7,859 nt of DNA from Candidatus Pacearchaeota archaeon (GCA_018303895.1 JAGVXJ010000064.1:1-7859), one strand, 5' to 3'; positions 1 to 5,761 are shown, numbered from the stretch's first letter. The notes: generated by a model not told the origin, from the letters alone. Made by a program: numbers and translations.

Positions 1-11
1 ATTAGGTTAAA

Positions 12-473
12 ATGATTTACTTAAATGAAAAGGTAATTGAAGAAGAATTTGAAAAATTGAAAAAATATGATAGTATAGTTTTTGTCCATATTCCAATAAA
101 AGAGATTAAAACCCAATTAGAAGTAAGGATAAATTTAGAGAGAATAGAAATAGAATGGATGGGTGATTTTAATAGAAATCAAAAGTATAATGATAGAGTT
201 AAAATTAATGGAGTATCTTGGAATTGCGAAAGTAGGATTTATGGAGATTTCGGAGATGAAAGAATTAGTCTGAATACAAAATTTTTTCGCTCGGATGGAA
301 CACATAAAAGTTATTTTAAAAGACAAGATGATTGGAGAACAAAAAGAGGATTTCTTATATGTGATCATTATAGCGTCGACGATGTTGTAGCAGTTCACAT
401 GATTGCAAACAATCTTGAGGAGTTTTTGAAATCTAAAGATATTAAATATAAAAGAAAAAATTTCTTGAGGTAA
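12..473 (+). CDS. Hypothetical protein, unrecognised
   Basis: I do not recognise this 153-residue protein. It is charged and soluble, with no signal peptide and no membrane segment. The first 20 residues are a Glu/Lys-rich amphipathic helix. The middle alternates hydrophobic and polar residues like a beta-rich domain (for example EVRINLERIEIEW and RVKINGVSW, about residues 37-75). The C-terminal part has a CDHYSVDD stretch and a helix ending in Lys/Arg. The ATG lies one base after a TAA at 8-10, which is probably the end of an upstream gene running in from outside the window. The protein is in turn followed after one base by the methyltransferase-like gene at 475, so it sits inside an operon. 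The reading frame is well supported; the function is unknown. Confidence 0.75.
   Translation: MIYLNEKVIEEEFEKLKKYDSIVFVHIPIKEIKTQLEVRINLERIEIEWMGDFNRNQKYNDRVKINGVSWNCESRIYGDFGDERISLNTKFFRSDGTHKSYFKRQDDWRTKRGFLICDHYSVDDVVAVHMIANNLEEFLKSKDIKYKRKNFLR
467..470 (+). promoter_or_regulatory. Shine-Dalgarno-like GAGG before the gene at 475
   Basis: GAGG lies four bases before the ATG at 475 and inside the last codons of the preceding gene. It is one of the few clear ribosome-binding-like sites in the window. It supports the ATG at 475 as an internal, operon-borne start. Confidence 0.4.
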
Positions 474-474
474 A

Positions 475-963
475 ATGAAAATACTAACTTACAGACAAAT
501 TATGGAAGATTATGAAAAATTGCCTCATGAAGAAGGAAAAGAAAATTACCTTTTAAGAAAACGAATGTTCACTCAAGTTTGGCCGATTCTAGAATTAAAT
601 TATGGTGCGTCTGAATCAGAATACCTAAATGTCTTTGAAAGAATGAAAGGATTAATCCTTGCTATGGGAAATCCCGAGGGAAAAACCGTTTTGGATTTAG
701 GATGTGGGTCAGTAAGTTGCCAAGACGACACTATTTGGGGAATTAAATTGGGTAGAGACTTTGAACCCTGGATTTGTCGGGCATTATTTGAGATGGGAGT
801 TAATCCAATTGGGATTGATATCCAAGATAATTCTACTGAAAAATTTGAAAATTACCGGATAGATTTATTGCAAAGAAATTGTTTATCTTTTTTAAAAGAT
901 GATTCAGTTGATGTTGCTTATTCTTATATGCTTTTTAGTTCACCAACTCTTTTGCAAATTTAG
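475..963 (+). CDS. SAM-dependent methyltransferase-like protein, apparently C-terminally truncated
   Basis: The frame encodes 162 residues with the first half of a class I (Rossmann-fold) methyltransferase. Motif I is VLDLGCGS at residues 72-79. The acidic end of strand 2 is in GIDIQD at 113-118. An ENYRIDLLQ segment sits at about 125-133, and the strand-4 region (DDSVDVAYSYMLFSSP) is at about 142-157. The protein stops five residues later. Complete class I methyltransferases need strands 5-7 after this point, so roughly a third of the fold is missing. No continuation is visible in any plus frame between 961 and 1080. The start follows the previous stop by one base, with GAGG just upstream. 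Substrate unknown. It may be a decaying gene, or a short protein needing a partner. Confidence 0.7.
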   Translation: MKILTYRQIMEDYEKLPHEEGKENYLLRKRMFTQVWPILELNYGASESEYLNVFERMKGLILAMGNPEGKTVLDLGCGSVSCQDDTIWGIKLGRDFEPWICRALFEMGVNPIGIDIQDNSTEKFENYRIDLLQRNCLSFLKDDSVDVAYSYMLFSSPTLLQI

Positions 964-1035
964 TTTTTTCTATTCTAAATTAGTTTTCTTTGCCAGTGTA
1001 GGAATTCTTTTTCTAAAAGAAATCCCCATTTTTTT
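964..1035 (+). terminator. T-tracts, possible archaeal terminator of the 12-963 unit
   Basis: Runs of six T at 964-969, directly after the stop codon, and seven T at 1029-1035 lie on the coding strand between the methyltransferase-like gene and secY. Archaeal RNA polymerase commonly terminates at U-rich tracts without a stable hairpin. The call rests only on these tracts and their position. Confidence 0.4.
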
Positions 1036-1052
1036 CTAAAAAAGAAACCCAT
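1010..1052. repeat. Two imperfect tandem copies of a TTTTTCTAAAAGAAA-like unit
   Basis: Two adjacent units of about 22 bases each read T-tract, CTAAAA, AGAAA and then a C-rich CCCCAT or ACCCAT. One is at about 1010-1031 and the other at 1030-1052. Each contains a short inverted repeat (TTTCT with AGAAA). They lie immediately upstream of the secY TATA box. They may be terminator or promoter-proximal elements, or simple low-complexity drift. Confidence 0.35.
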
Positions 1053-1060
1053 CAATAACC

Positions 1061-1068
1061 TTTAAAAA
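1061..1068 (+). promoter_or_regulatory. TATA box of secY
   Basis: TTTAAAAA is centred about 25 bases before the ATG at 1090. Archaeal transcription normally starts about 25 bases downstream of the TATA centre, which puts the RNA 5' end at or next to the ATG. This favours ATG 1090 over GTG 1081 as the secY start. Confidence 0.6.
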
Positions 1069-1089
1069 AGAAAAAACCTTGTGCTTCCT

Positions 1090-2529
1090 ATGGACTTTAG
1101 TAAGATATTTGGTTTGATTCCCGACGTGGCAAAGCCAGCGGAAAAAAAGTTGAGTTTTAACGTCAAGCTTAAGTGGACTCTGATTGTTCTTGGATTGTTT
1201 TTTATTCTTGCAAATATCTCGTTATTCGGTTTGTCGAACAATGCATTACAGCGGTTTGAATATCTTGCAATAATTCTCGGAACAGATTTTGGAAGTATTA
1301 TTTCTCTTGGTATTGGACCGATTGTTATGGCGTCGATTATTCTTCAACTTTTAACCGGAGCAGGAATAATAAATATTGATTTGACAAGTCCCGAAGGACA
1401 GAAATTTTTCCAAGGAGTTCAGAAACTTTTGGTTTTATTTTTCATTATATTCGAAGCATGTGTTTATGTTTTAATGCAAGGACTTCAGGCGGCACCGGGT
1501 CTCGCACCGTTGGTGATTTTTCAATTAATTATCGGTGGAATTGCAATTTATTACATGGATCAGGTTTGTACAAACTGGGGATTCCTCAACGGAACAAGTA
1601 TCTTCATCGCGGCAGGAGTAAGTTGGAGAATTTTCACAAGTGCGTTTCAGTTCATAAATCAACAAGGGAAAAATTGTTTAATGGATTTTTCTGGAACTCC
1701 GTGTTCGGGAAAAGTTTTAGTTTTAGTCCAGGCAATAATAAACAAATATCCTGTAGAATTTTTTTCAGCAATCGCAGCGATATTAATGACGGTAATAATT
1801 TTCTTAATGGTTGTTTGGGCACAGTCGCTGAAAGTTGAAATTCCTTTGTCGTTCGGAAGAGTTAGGGGTTATGGAATAAGTTGGCCGTTATCTTTCTTCT
1901 ACGCGTCGGTAATTCCAGTTATTTTAACAGCAGCGTTGGTTGCTAATATTCAATTGTTTGGTGGACTTATGGAAAATGCTGCGGCACCATGCTTGACTGA
2001 AGGTGGAGTTTGTGCTGGTGTTGCAAAATTTGCGTCGCACTTTGGATTTTTAGGACATTTCAGCAACGGACAAGCTATTTCAGGATTATCTTTTTGGTTT
2101 GGTTCAACGAATATAGTTGAGCTGGCAATCCGAGGTGGATTCGCTTGGAAATATCTTCTTCAAGCTCTGACTCATACAATTCTTTTCATGATTTTGTCGA
2201 CGGTGTTTGCAGTATTCTGGGTCAAAACCTCAGGAATGGGGGCAAAAGAACAGGCACACAAAATAATGTCTTCAGGATTGCAACTTGCTGGATTCAGACA
2301 GGACCAAAGAGTTTTGGAAAGCGTTTTGGAAAGATACATTATGCCTTTAACAGTTATGGGTGGATTAGCAATTGGTCTTTTGGCATCGCTGACAAATGTT
2401 TTAGGAGCTTTGGTTTCAGGAACTGCAGTTCTTTTGGTAATTATGATTATGTTCCAGTTCTATCAGAATATTGCACAACAACATTCTATGGATATGAATC
2501 CTGCCATGCGTAAATTTATGGGAGAATAA
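1090..2529 (+). CDS. secY: Preprotein translocase subunit SecY (Sec61 alpha)
   Basis: SecY is the pore-forming subunit of the Sec translocon in the cytoplasmic membrane. With SecE and Sec61-beta it exports proteins and inserts membrane proteins. Ten membrane segments can be followed. TM1 is at about residues 29-48. The plug/TM2 region has GIGPIVMASIILQLL at about 74-88. A cytoplasmic loop carries SPEGQKFFQGVQK. The 6/7 cytoplasmic loop reads IPLSFGRVRGYG. TM9-TM10 end in MIMFQFYQ and a short MNPAMRKFMGE tail. The length (479 residues) is normal for archaea. A GTG at 1081 would add three residues, but the TATA spacing and the usual archaeal N-terminus favour ATG 1090. Two predicted external loops each hold a pair of cysteines (C196/C205 and C301/C308). 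The gene has its own promoter; it is followed by a DUF106 gene under a separate one. Confidence 0.97.
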   Translation: MDFSKIFGLIPDVAKPAEKKLSFNVKLKWTLIVLGLFFILANISLFGLSNNALQRFEYLAIILGTDFGSIISLGIGPIVMASIILQLLTGAGIINIDLTSPEGQKFFQGVQKLLVLFFIIFEACVYVLMQGLQAAPGLAPLVIFQLIIGGIAIYYMDQVCTNWGFLNGTSIFIAAGVSWRIFTSAFQFINQQGKNCLMDFSGTPCSGKVLVLVQAIINKYPVEFFSAIAAILMTVIIFLMVVWAQSLKVEIPLSFGRVRGYGISWPLSFFYASVIPVILTAALVANIQLFGGLMENAAAPCLTEGGVCAGVAKFASHFGFLGHFSNGQAISGLSFWFGSTNIVELAIRGGFAWKYLLQALTHTILFMILSTVFAVFWVKTSGMGAKEQAHKIMSSGLQLAGFRQDQRVLESVLERYIMPLTVMGGLAIGLLASLTNVLGALVSGTAVLLVIMIMFQFYQNIAQQHSMDMNPAMRKFMGE

Positions 2530-2540
2530 TAATTCTGAAA

Positions 2541-2617
2541 TCTCAAAAGAGAAGTTTGCAAAAATCAATTTTTCACGAAAATTTCAAATTTCTCATGAGA
2601 AGAATTTTGCAAAATTC
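2541..2617. repeat. Imperfect direct repeat between secY and the DUF106 gene
   Basis: Two related stretches, about 2541-2566 and 2591-2617, each have TCTC..GAGA (an inverted repeat), then AAG, a T-run and TGCAAAA ending in a TC. The second copy contains TCTCATGAGA (2591-2600, a perfect palindrome) followed by the larger palindrome annotated separately. They fill most of the 129-base gap. Function unknown: either the 3' end of the secY message or a regulatory region for the next gene. Confidence 0.45.
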
Positions 2618-2619
2618 TT
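2600..2619. promoter_or_regulatory. Perfect 20-base palindrome upstream of the DUF106 promoter
   Basis: AAGAATTTTGCAAAATTCTT is identical to its reverse complement. It ends about ten bases before the TATA box at 2630. As DNA it could be a dimeric regulator's operator. As RNA it could form an eight-pair stem with a TGCA loop at the end of the secY transcript. No T-run follows, so a simple terminator is less likely. Confidence 0.5.
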
Positions 2620-2629
2620 GAAAGGATAA

Positions 2630-2637
2630 TTTAAAAA
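2630..2637 (+). promoter_or_regulatory. TATA box of the DUF106 gene
   Basis: TTTAAAAA is centred about 25 bases before ATG 2659. It is the same octamer and spacing as upstream of secY. It indicates an independent, probably leaderless transcript for the DUF106 and downstream membrane genes. Confidence 0.6.
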
Positions 2638-2658
2638 CTCATTTAGCTTTTCTAAGAA

Positions 2659-3063
2659 ATGCTTGAACAAATAACTAACTTAATGATGGCTTATGCGAAG
2701 CCAAGTATTATTATTGTTGCAGTGTTGGTGACTCTTTTTACGACGCTGGTTACAAAATATTTTACAAATCAGAATCGAATGAAAGAGCTGAAAGATATTC
2801 AGAAAGCGTGTAGGATTCAGATGAAAGATAACAAAGGTAATCCACAAGAACTTGAAAAGATAAACAAGCAAGTTATGGAATGCTCAATGGAAATGATGAA
2901 ACATTCTTTCAAACCCATGTTTATTACATTTATTCCGTTGCTGATACTCATTTACTGGCTTAGAGGAATTTATACGATAATTCTTCCGGGTTGGATTTGG
3001 TGGTATATTATAAGCAGTGTTATCGCGAGCATAGCCTTGCGGAAGTTACTGAAAGTTGTATAA
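2659..3063 (+). CDS. DUF106 (EMC3/TMCO1-like) membrane protein insertase
   Basis: This 134-residue protein has the layout of archaeal DUF106 proteins, members of the Oxa1/YidC/EMC3/TMCO1 superfamily that help insert membrane proteins. One membrane segment lies at about residues 14-32. A charged helical, coiled-coil-like stretch of about 50 residues follows (33-82, with NRMKELKDIQKACR and LEKINKQVMECSMEMMKHSFKP). Two more segments come at about 85-102 and 110-127. The linker ending in a KP followed by the second membrane helix is typical. The gene lies just downstream of secY, as DUF106 genes often do in archaeal ribosomal/secY clusters, although adk and cmk found there in other archaea are absent. 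Its own TATA box lies 25 bases before the ATG. It is followed after one base by another membrane protein gene. Confidence 0.85.
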   Translation: MLEQITNLMMAYAKPSIIIVAVLVTLFTTLVTKYFTNQNRMKELKDIQKACRIQMKDNKGNPQELEKINKQVMECSMEMMKHSFKPMFITFIPLLILIYWLRGIYTIILPGWIWWYIISSVIASIALRKLLKVV

Positions 3064-3064
3064 A

Positions 3065-3622
3065 ATGATAGAAAACTTTTTTTCATTTCAAATGATTATA
3101 TTATATTCTATATTATTTGGAATAACTATGAAGCTTGCTGATTTGGTCGATGAGCACAAATTAAAATTATTCAAAGGAGATAAGTTTGTATTTGGATTTT
3201 TGGAAGCACTTTTCGCTATATTGCTTATTGCGTCGAGAGTAGATGTAGCAAATGTGACTTTTGCAATGGTTTTGGCGTTTTTAGCAAGAATGAGATTAGA
3301 CCATAGAAATCATGCTATTGCAGCAACGGCAATATTTATTGGGTTTGCCTGGATTGGTAAATTTGAACCAATAATATTTTTTACTTTCTTAATTGTGTTT
3401 TTGATATTCGGGGCACTTAGAGATTATCTTGGAGATGTAAGAAAGAAAAAAGATTGGCTTTACAAAATTAATGAACCTGCGTGGTATTATGTAATTCCGA
3501 CGGCAATCTATGGTTTTGTTACTAGTAACTGGATAATTTTTATTGTATTTACAGTTTATATTATATTTTATGACCTGACCAAATATTTATTGTATTCTAT
3601 GAAAAAATATAAGGAATTATAA
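3065..3622 (+). CDS. Multi-pass membrane protein, unrecognised, coupled to DUF106
   Basis: The family is unknown to me. The 185 residues contain about six or seven hydrophobic segments (about 7-22, 42-57, 62-75, 84-97, 101-118, 140-153 and 156-172). Polar residues sit at segment edges or within segments: MKLADLVDEH (22-31), SRVDVAN (57-63), RMRLDHRNH (75-83), GALRDYLGD (116-124) and YDLTKYL (169-175). This spread of charged residues in a membrane protein suggests function rather than mere anchoring. ATG 3065 follows the DUF106 stop by one base, the same stop-A-ATG junction seen elsewhere in the window. A TTG at 3056 would overlap the DUF106 gene and is less likely. The tight coupling suggests co-production with the insertase; a shared role is inference. 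Confidence 0.8.
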   Translation: MIENFFSFQMIILYSILFGITMKLADLVDEHKLKLFKGDKFVFGFLEALFAILLIASRVDVANVTFAMVLAFLARMRLDHRNHAIAATAIFIGFAWIGKFEPIIFFTFLIVFLIFGALRDYLGDVRKKKDWLYKINEPAWYYVIPTAIYGFVTSNWIIFIVFTVYIIFYDLTKYLLYSMKKYKEL

Positions 3623-3642
3623 GTTTAATCTTAAAACCAAAC

Positions 3643-3650
3643 TTTTAAAA
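3643..3650 (+). promoter_or_regulatory. TATA box of the prefoldin gene
   Basis: TTTTAAAA, inside the palindrome ACTTTTAAAAGT, is centred about 26 bases before ATG 3673. The 50-base gap upstream and this spacing indicate a separate, probably leaderless transcript. No Shine-Dalgarno-like sequence precedes the ATG. Confidence 0.55.
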
Positions 3651-3672
3651 GTCGTCTAATAATAAGATTTCT

Positions 3673-4155
3673 ATGGAAATAAATCAACAAGAATTAATGT
3701 TAAGATTGAGTGTTTATGAACAGCAAATTAATCAGTTACAGGAACAAATTCAAGCAATAGAAAAAGGAATTGTCGATATAAATATTTTGAATATTGGGCT
3801 TGATGAGCTGAGAAATGCTAAGGGAAAAGAAATTTTCGCACCAATAGGAAAAGGGATATTTGTTAAATCAAAGATTGAAGCAGATGATTTGATTGTTGAT
3901 ATTGGTGAAGGAAAAATGGTTTCAAAAACTGTTGATGAAACAAAAAAAATTCTTGAGAAACAAACTATTAAATTTGAAGAGATAAAAAACGAAATGAAAA
4001 TAGCAATGGAAAATTTAGGAAGAGAATTTGAGAAATCAATGCAAGAATATTCTGAAGAAAATCAATGTGAGCACGACTGCAAATGTCATCCTGGAGAAAA
4101 ATGTGATTGTGACGACGATGAATGCGAGGGAAAATGCGAGTGTGGGAAAAATTAA
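3673..4155 (+). CDS. pfdA: Prefoldin alpha subunit with Cys-rich metallothionein-like tail
   Basis: Prefoldin is a hexameric cytosolic co-chaperone (two alpha, four beta subunits) that holds unfolded proteins with coiled-coil arms. The alpha-type layout is clear. An N-terminal coiled coil (about residues 3-33) leads to a beta-hairpin core with ELRNAKGKEIFAPIGKGIFVK (about 45-65) and DDLIVDIGEGKMVSKT (about 71-86). A C-terminal coiled coil runs to about 128. The normal family ends there. Here 31 further residues form an acidic tail with eight cysteines (132, 136, 138, 144, 146, 151, 155, 157) and two histidines, including CKC, CDC and CEC triplets. That pattern resembles metallothioneins and suggests metal binding. 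The frame is continuous and codon use does not change at the tail. The stop codon abuts the convergent toxin gene's stop. Confidence 0.9.
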   Translation: MEINQQELMLRLSVYEQQINQLQEQIQAIEKGIVDINILNIGLDELRNAKGKEIFAPIGKGIFVKSKIEADDLIVDIGEGKMVSKTVDETKKILEKQTIKFEEIKNEMKIAMENLGREFEKSMQEYSEENQCEHDCKCHPGEKCDCDDDECEGKCECGKN

Positions 4156-4404
4156 TTATTGCTCTTTTTTGTGATAAATTTCTAAGAATATAATTAAATT
4201 TTCATTTGGAAGATATGAGTAAGATAATCGAAAAGGTTTGATATAAACTTCTCTTGTTCCTTTTCTAACATTTCTCATTGGTTTGCCGACTTCAGGATTT
4301 TGAATTATTTTTTCAATTTGCTTTTCAACTTTTAATCTAAACAGATTGTCTTTAATTTTAGAAAAGAATTCTTTAAAGTTTTCATCATAATCTACATTCA
4401 CCAT
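4156..4404 (-). CDS. RelE/ParE-family toxin
   Basis: The 82-residue protein has the length and pattern of RelE/ParE-superfamily toxins. Two N-terminal helices (about residues 8-36) end in the typical QNPEVGKPMRN turn. The beta-sheet core then follows with KGTREVYIKPFRLSYSY (about 48-64) and LIIFLEIYHKKEQ at the C-terminus. RelE members cleave mRNA on the ribosome and ParE members inhibit gyrase; the sequence alone does not decide between them. Candidate active-site residues are R51, R59, Y77 and H78. It overlaps the upstream AbrB-type gene by seven bases, as expected for a toxin translated together with its antitoxin. It ends exactly where the prefoldin gene ends on the other strand. Confidence 0.85.
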   Translation of the reverse strand: MVNVDYDENFKEFFSKIKDNLFRLKVEKQIEKIIQNPEVGKPMRNVRKGTREVYIKPFRLSYSYLPNENLIIFLEIYHKKEQ

Positions 4405-4670
4405 TTTTTGATTTCTTCAAGAAATTTTCCGGAGTCCATTCGGGTAAATTCCCCTCGCTCGTGTCTTTGCCAGGCTTCCTCGGTTCGTCTAGCAAATTCT
4501 AAATCTTCTTGGAAATTTTCATCAGATTCACTTGCTTTTTTGATAATCAATTTTCCGTCGCTACTTTGGATAATTAACAACTTTTCTCCTTCTTTGATTC
4601 CTTTTCTCATATCTATTGGAATTACAATTTGTCCTTTTGAACTCATTCGGGTTATGCTTATTTCAGTCAT
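4398..4670 (-). CDS. AbrB/SpoVT-type antitoxin
   Basis: The 90-residue protein begins with a swapped-hairpin AbrB DNA-binding domain. Its signature is TRMSSKGQIVIPIDMRKGIKEGEKLLI at about residues 7-33, followed by DGKLIIKK. The remaining 45 residues are acidic and helical (EDLEFARRTEEAWQRHERGEF, about 55-75), the usual toxin-wrapping segment. It is the first gene of the antitoxin-toxin pair and overlaps the toxin by seven bases. A TATA box and a perfect 16-base palindrome precede the ATG directly, so it very probably represses its own promoter, with the toxin as co-repressor as in related systems. The role follows from domain and gene order; activity is untested. Confidence 0.9.
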   Translation of the reverse strand: MTEISITRMSSKGQIVIPIDMRKGIKEGEKLLIIQSSDGKLIIKKASESDENFQEDLEFARRTEEAWQRHERGEFTRMDSGKFLEEIKKW

Positions 4671-4671
4671 G

Positions 4672-4687
4672 GTAAGATTAATCTTAC
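4672..4687 (-). promoter_or_regulatory. Perfect palindromic operator of the toxin-antitoxin pair
   Basis: GTAAGATTAATCTTAC is its own reverse complement. It lies between the TATA box and the antitoxin ATG, with one base separating it from the start codon. A dimeric AbrB-type protein bound here would cover the transcription start. The position and symmetry make it the likely autoregulatory site. Confidence 0.7.
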
Positions 4688-4692
4688 TGGCT

Positions 4693-4700
4693 ATTTAAAT
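4693..4700 (-). promoter_or_regulatory. TATA box of the antitoxin-toxin operon
   Basis: ATTTAAAT lies about 26 bases upstream of the antitoxin ATG on the minus strand. It sits in the 38-base gap after the Lrp-like gene. It gives the pair a promoter of its own even though it could also be read through from the regulator gene. Confidence 0.6.
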
Positions 4701-4708
4701 CTTTTGTT

Positions 4709-5677
4709 TTACAAAAACGGCAAGGTATCCAATTCTCCTAATTCTTGCTCAATTGGAAACATTTCAATTTCTATTCTTTCGTTTTTGAATAATTCTGTTA
4801 ATTCCTCGAGGGTTTTTCTTAATTCTATTTCTTTTTTGTGAAAAATTTGTATAAAGCAGTTTGGTTTTGAAAGGAAGAGAGAAAAAGAATCGACGTGTTT
4901 TGATTCCTTTGCAAATTTTTTTAATTTATTTTTGTTGGTTTCTGAAAGGTTTGGAATATTAATTAAAACGATTGTTGCAAAATAACCTAACTTTTGCATA
5001 TCAAATTGGGTTCGTGTTCCGAGGATAATTCCATCTTTTTCGAGTTTTCTTATTTTGTACAAAGTTAGTTCGGGTGAAGATTTTATTTTCGAGGCAATGT
5101 TTGTAATTGTTTCCCAAGAATTTTTTGCAAGCATTTTCATAATTTCAATTTCTTTGTTGTCAAATTTTCGAGGAGAAATTTGCTCTTTTCCTAGGATAAG
5201 ATAACTTGATTCTGGATTGTATGAATGAGCAAATTTCATTGGGAAAAGTTCTGAAAAATAAGGTTTTAAAATTAAATATTCCGAAAGAGGAGTTTCGGGG
5301 TTTGACATTAAATTTGAAATAAAATCAGAAAGTTCTTTTTCATTTTTGAAAATTGTGTTCATCCACAAATCATATTTCGCAGAGCATTTTCCGTATGAGA
5401 TTGTATTTTTGTTTTTCTCGAGAATTTTTAGAAATTTTTCTGCAGAATTGGATTTTTCAAATTTCAAGAATAAAGAAGCAAAACAATTGTAGCCGAAAGC
5501 AGAATAATTGAAAATCGGAAAAAACTTTTTTATGACTCCTTCTTCGAGATATTTTTTCATTTTGTAATCAATCTGGTCTCGCGAGAGTTTCAGGGCTTTC
5601 GCTATTTTTGTCAGAGACTGATTGTTGTTGTGAAATATATAATGCAGGATTTTGTAGTCAGATTCTTTTAGTTCCAT
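4709..5677 (-). CDS. Double-domain Lrp/AsnC-family transcriptional regulator
   Basis: At 322 residues this is about twice the usual Lrp/AsnC length (about 150). It contains two copies of the family architecture. The first winged helix-turn-helix is at about 5-57 (SDYKILHYIF, LTKIAKALKLSRDQIDYKMKKYLEEGVIKKF). A RAM-like ligand-binding/dimerisation domain follows at about 63-143. The second helix-turn-helix is at about 172-226 (DNKEIEIMKMLA, TNIASKIKSSPELTLYKIRKLEKDGIILG), with a second RAM-like domain at about 231-312. A single chain could thus act as a built-in dimer. It is divergent from the gene at 5783 and lies upstream of the antitoxin-toxin pair on the same strand. Lrp relatives often sense amino acids, but the ligand here is unknown. 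Confidence 0.9.
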   Translation of the reverse strand: MELKESDYKILHYIFHNNNQSLTKIAKALKLSRDQIDYKMKKYLEEGVIKKFFPIFNYSAFGYNCFASLFLKFEKSNSAEKFLKILEKNKNTISYGKCSAKYDLWMNTIFKNEKELSDFISNLMSNPETPLSEYLILKPYFSELFPMKFAHSYNPESSYLILGKEQISPRKFDNKEIEIMKMLAKNSWETITNIASKIKSSPELTLYKIRKLEKDGIILGTRTQFDMQKLGYFATIVLINIPNLSETNKNKLKKFAKESKHVDSFSLFLSKPNCFIQIFHKKEIELRKTLEELTELFKNERIEIEMFPIEQELGELDTLPFL

Positions 5678-5686
5678 TAAACAGCC

Positions 5687-5702
5687 AAAATTCCTTAATT
5701 TT
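5687..5702 (-). promoter_or_regulatory. Inverted repeat at the regulator's own promoter
   Basis: AAAATT and AATTTT flank a four-base spacer. They overlap the start-proximal side of the TATA box and lie between it and the regulator's ATG. It may be an autoregulatory site. The arms are pure A/T, so chance is a serious alternative. Confidence 0.3.
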
Positions 5703-5706
5703 TAAA
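5699..5706 (-). promoter_or_regulatory. TATA box of the Lrp-like regulator
   Basis: TTTAAAAA on the minus strand is centred about 25 bases before the ATG that begins at 5677. It is the same octamer as at secY and DUF106. The spacing predicts a leaderless message. Confidence 0.55.
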
Positions 5707-5753
5707 CTTTTTGTCTCTTTTTTTTCTTTTTTAAGGAAAAAGTGGGGGGAAGA

Positions 5754-5761
5754 TTTATGAA
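5754..5761 (+). promoter_or_regulatory. TATA-like box of the gene at 5783, preceded by a G-run
   Basis: TTTATGAA is centred about 25 bases before ATG 5783. Just upstream is GTGGGGGGAAGA (5742-5753), an unusual G-run for this AT-rich sequence, in the place of a purine-rich B-recognition element. An AGGA at 5775-5778 could alternatively act as a ribosome-binding site if the transcript begins earlier. Confidence 0.45.

Noticed and set aside
135..398. Open minus-strand frame inside the gene at 12-473
   Set aside because: It is fully contained in a better-supported gene and its isoleucine/phenylalanine-rich translation is what an AT-rich antisense frame produces.
961..1080. Frameshifted continuation of the truncated methyltransferase
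   Set aside because: All three plus frames of this stretch give Phe/Lys low-complexity sequence with early stops and none of the expected strand 5-7 pattern.
1081..1089. GTG at 1081 as the secY start, adding three residues
   Set aside because: The TATA box at 1061-1068 would sit only about 16 bases upstream of it, whereas ATG 1090 matches the 25-28 base spacing seen at six other genes.
1458..2513. Open plus-strand frames of about 120 codons within secY (1458-1838 and 2145-2513)
   Set aside because: They are alternative-frame shadows of a certain gene, rich in Ser/Asn/Gly low-complexity translation with no motif.
4408..4698. Open plus-strand frame opposite the AbrB-type gene
   Set aside because: It is antisense to a well-supported antitoxin gene, its translation has no recognisable domain, and its start region lacks promoter or ribosome-binding signals.
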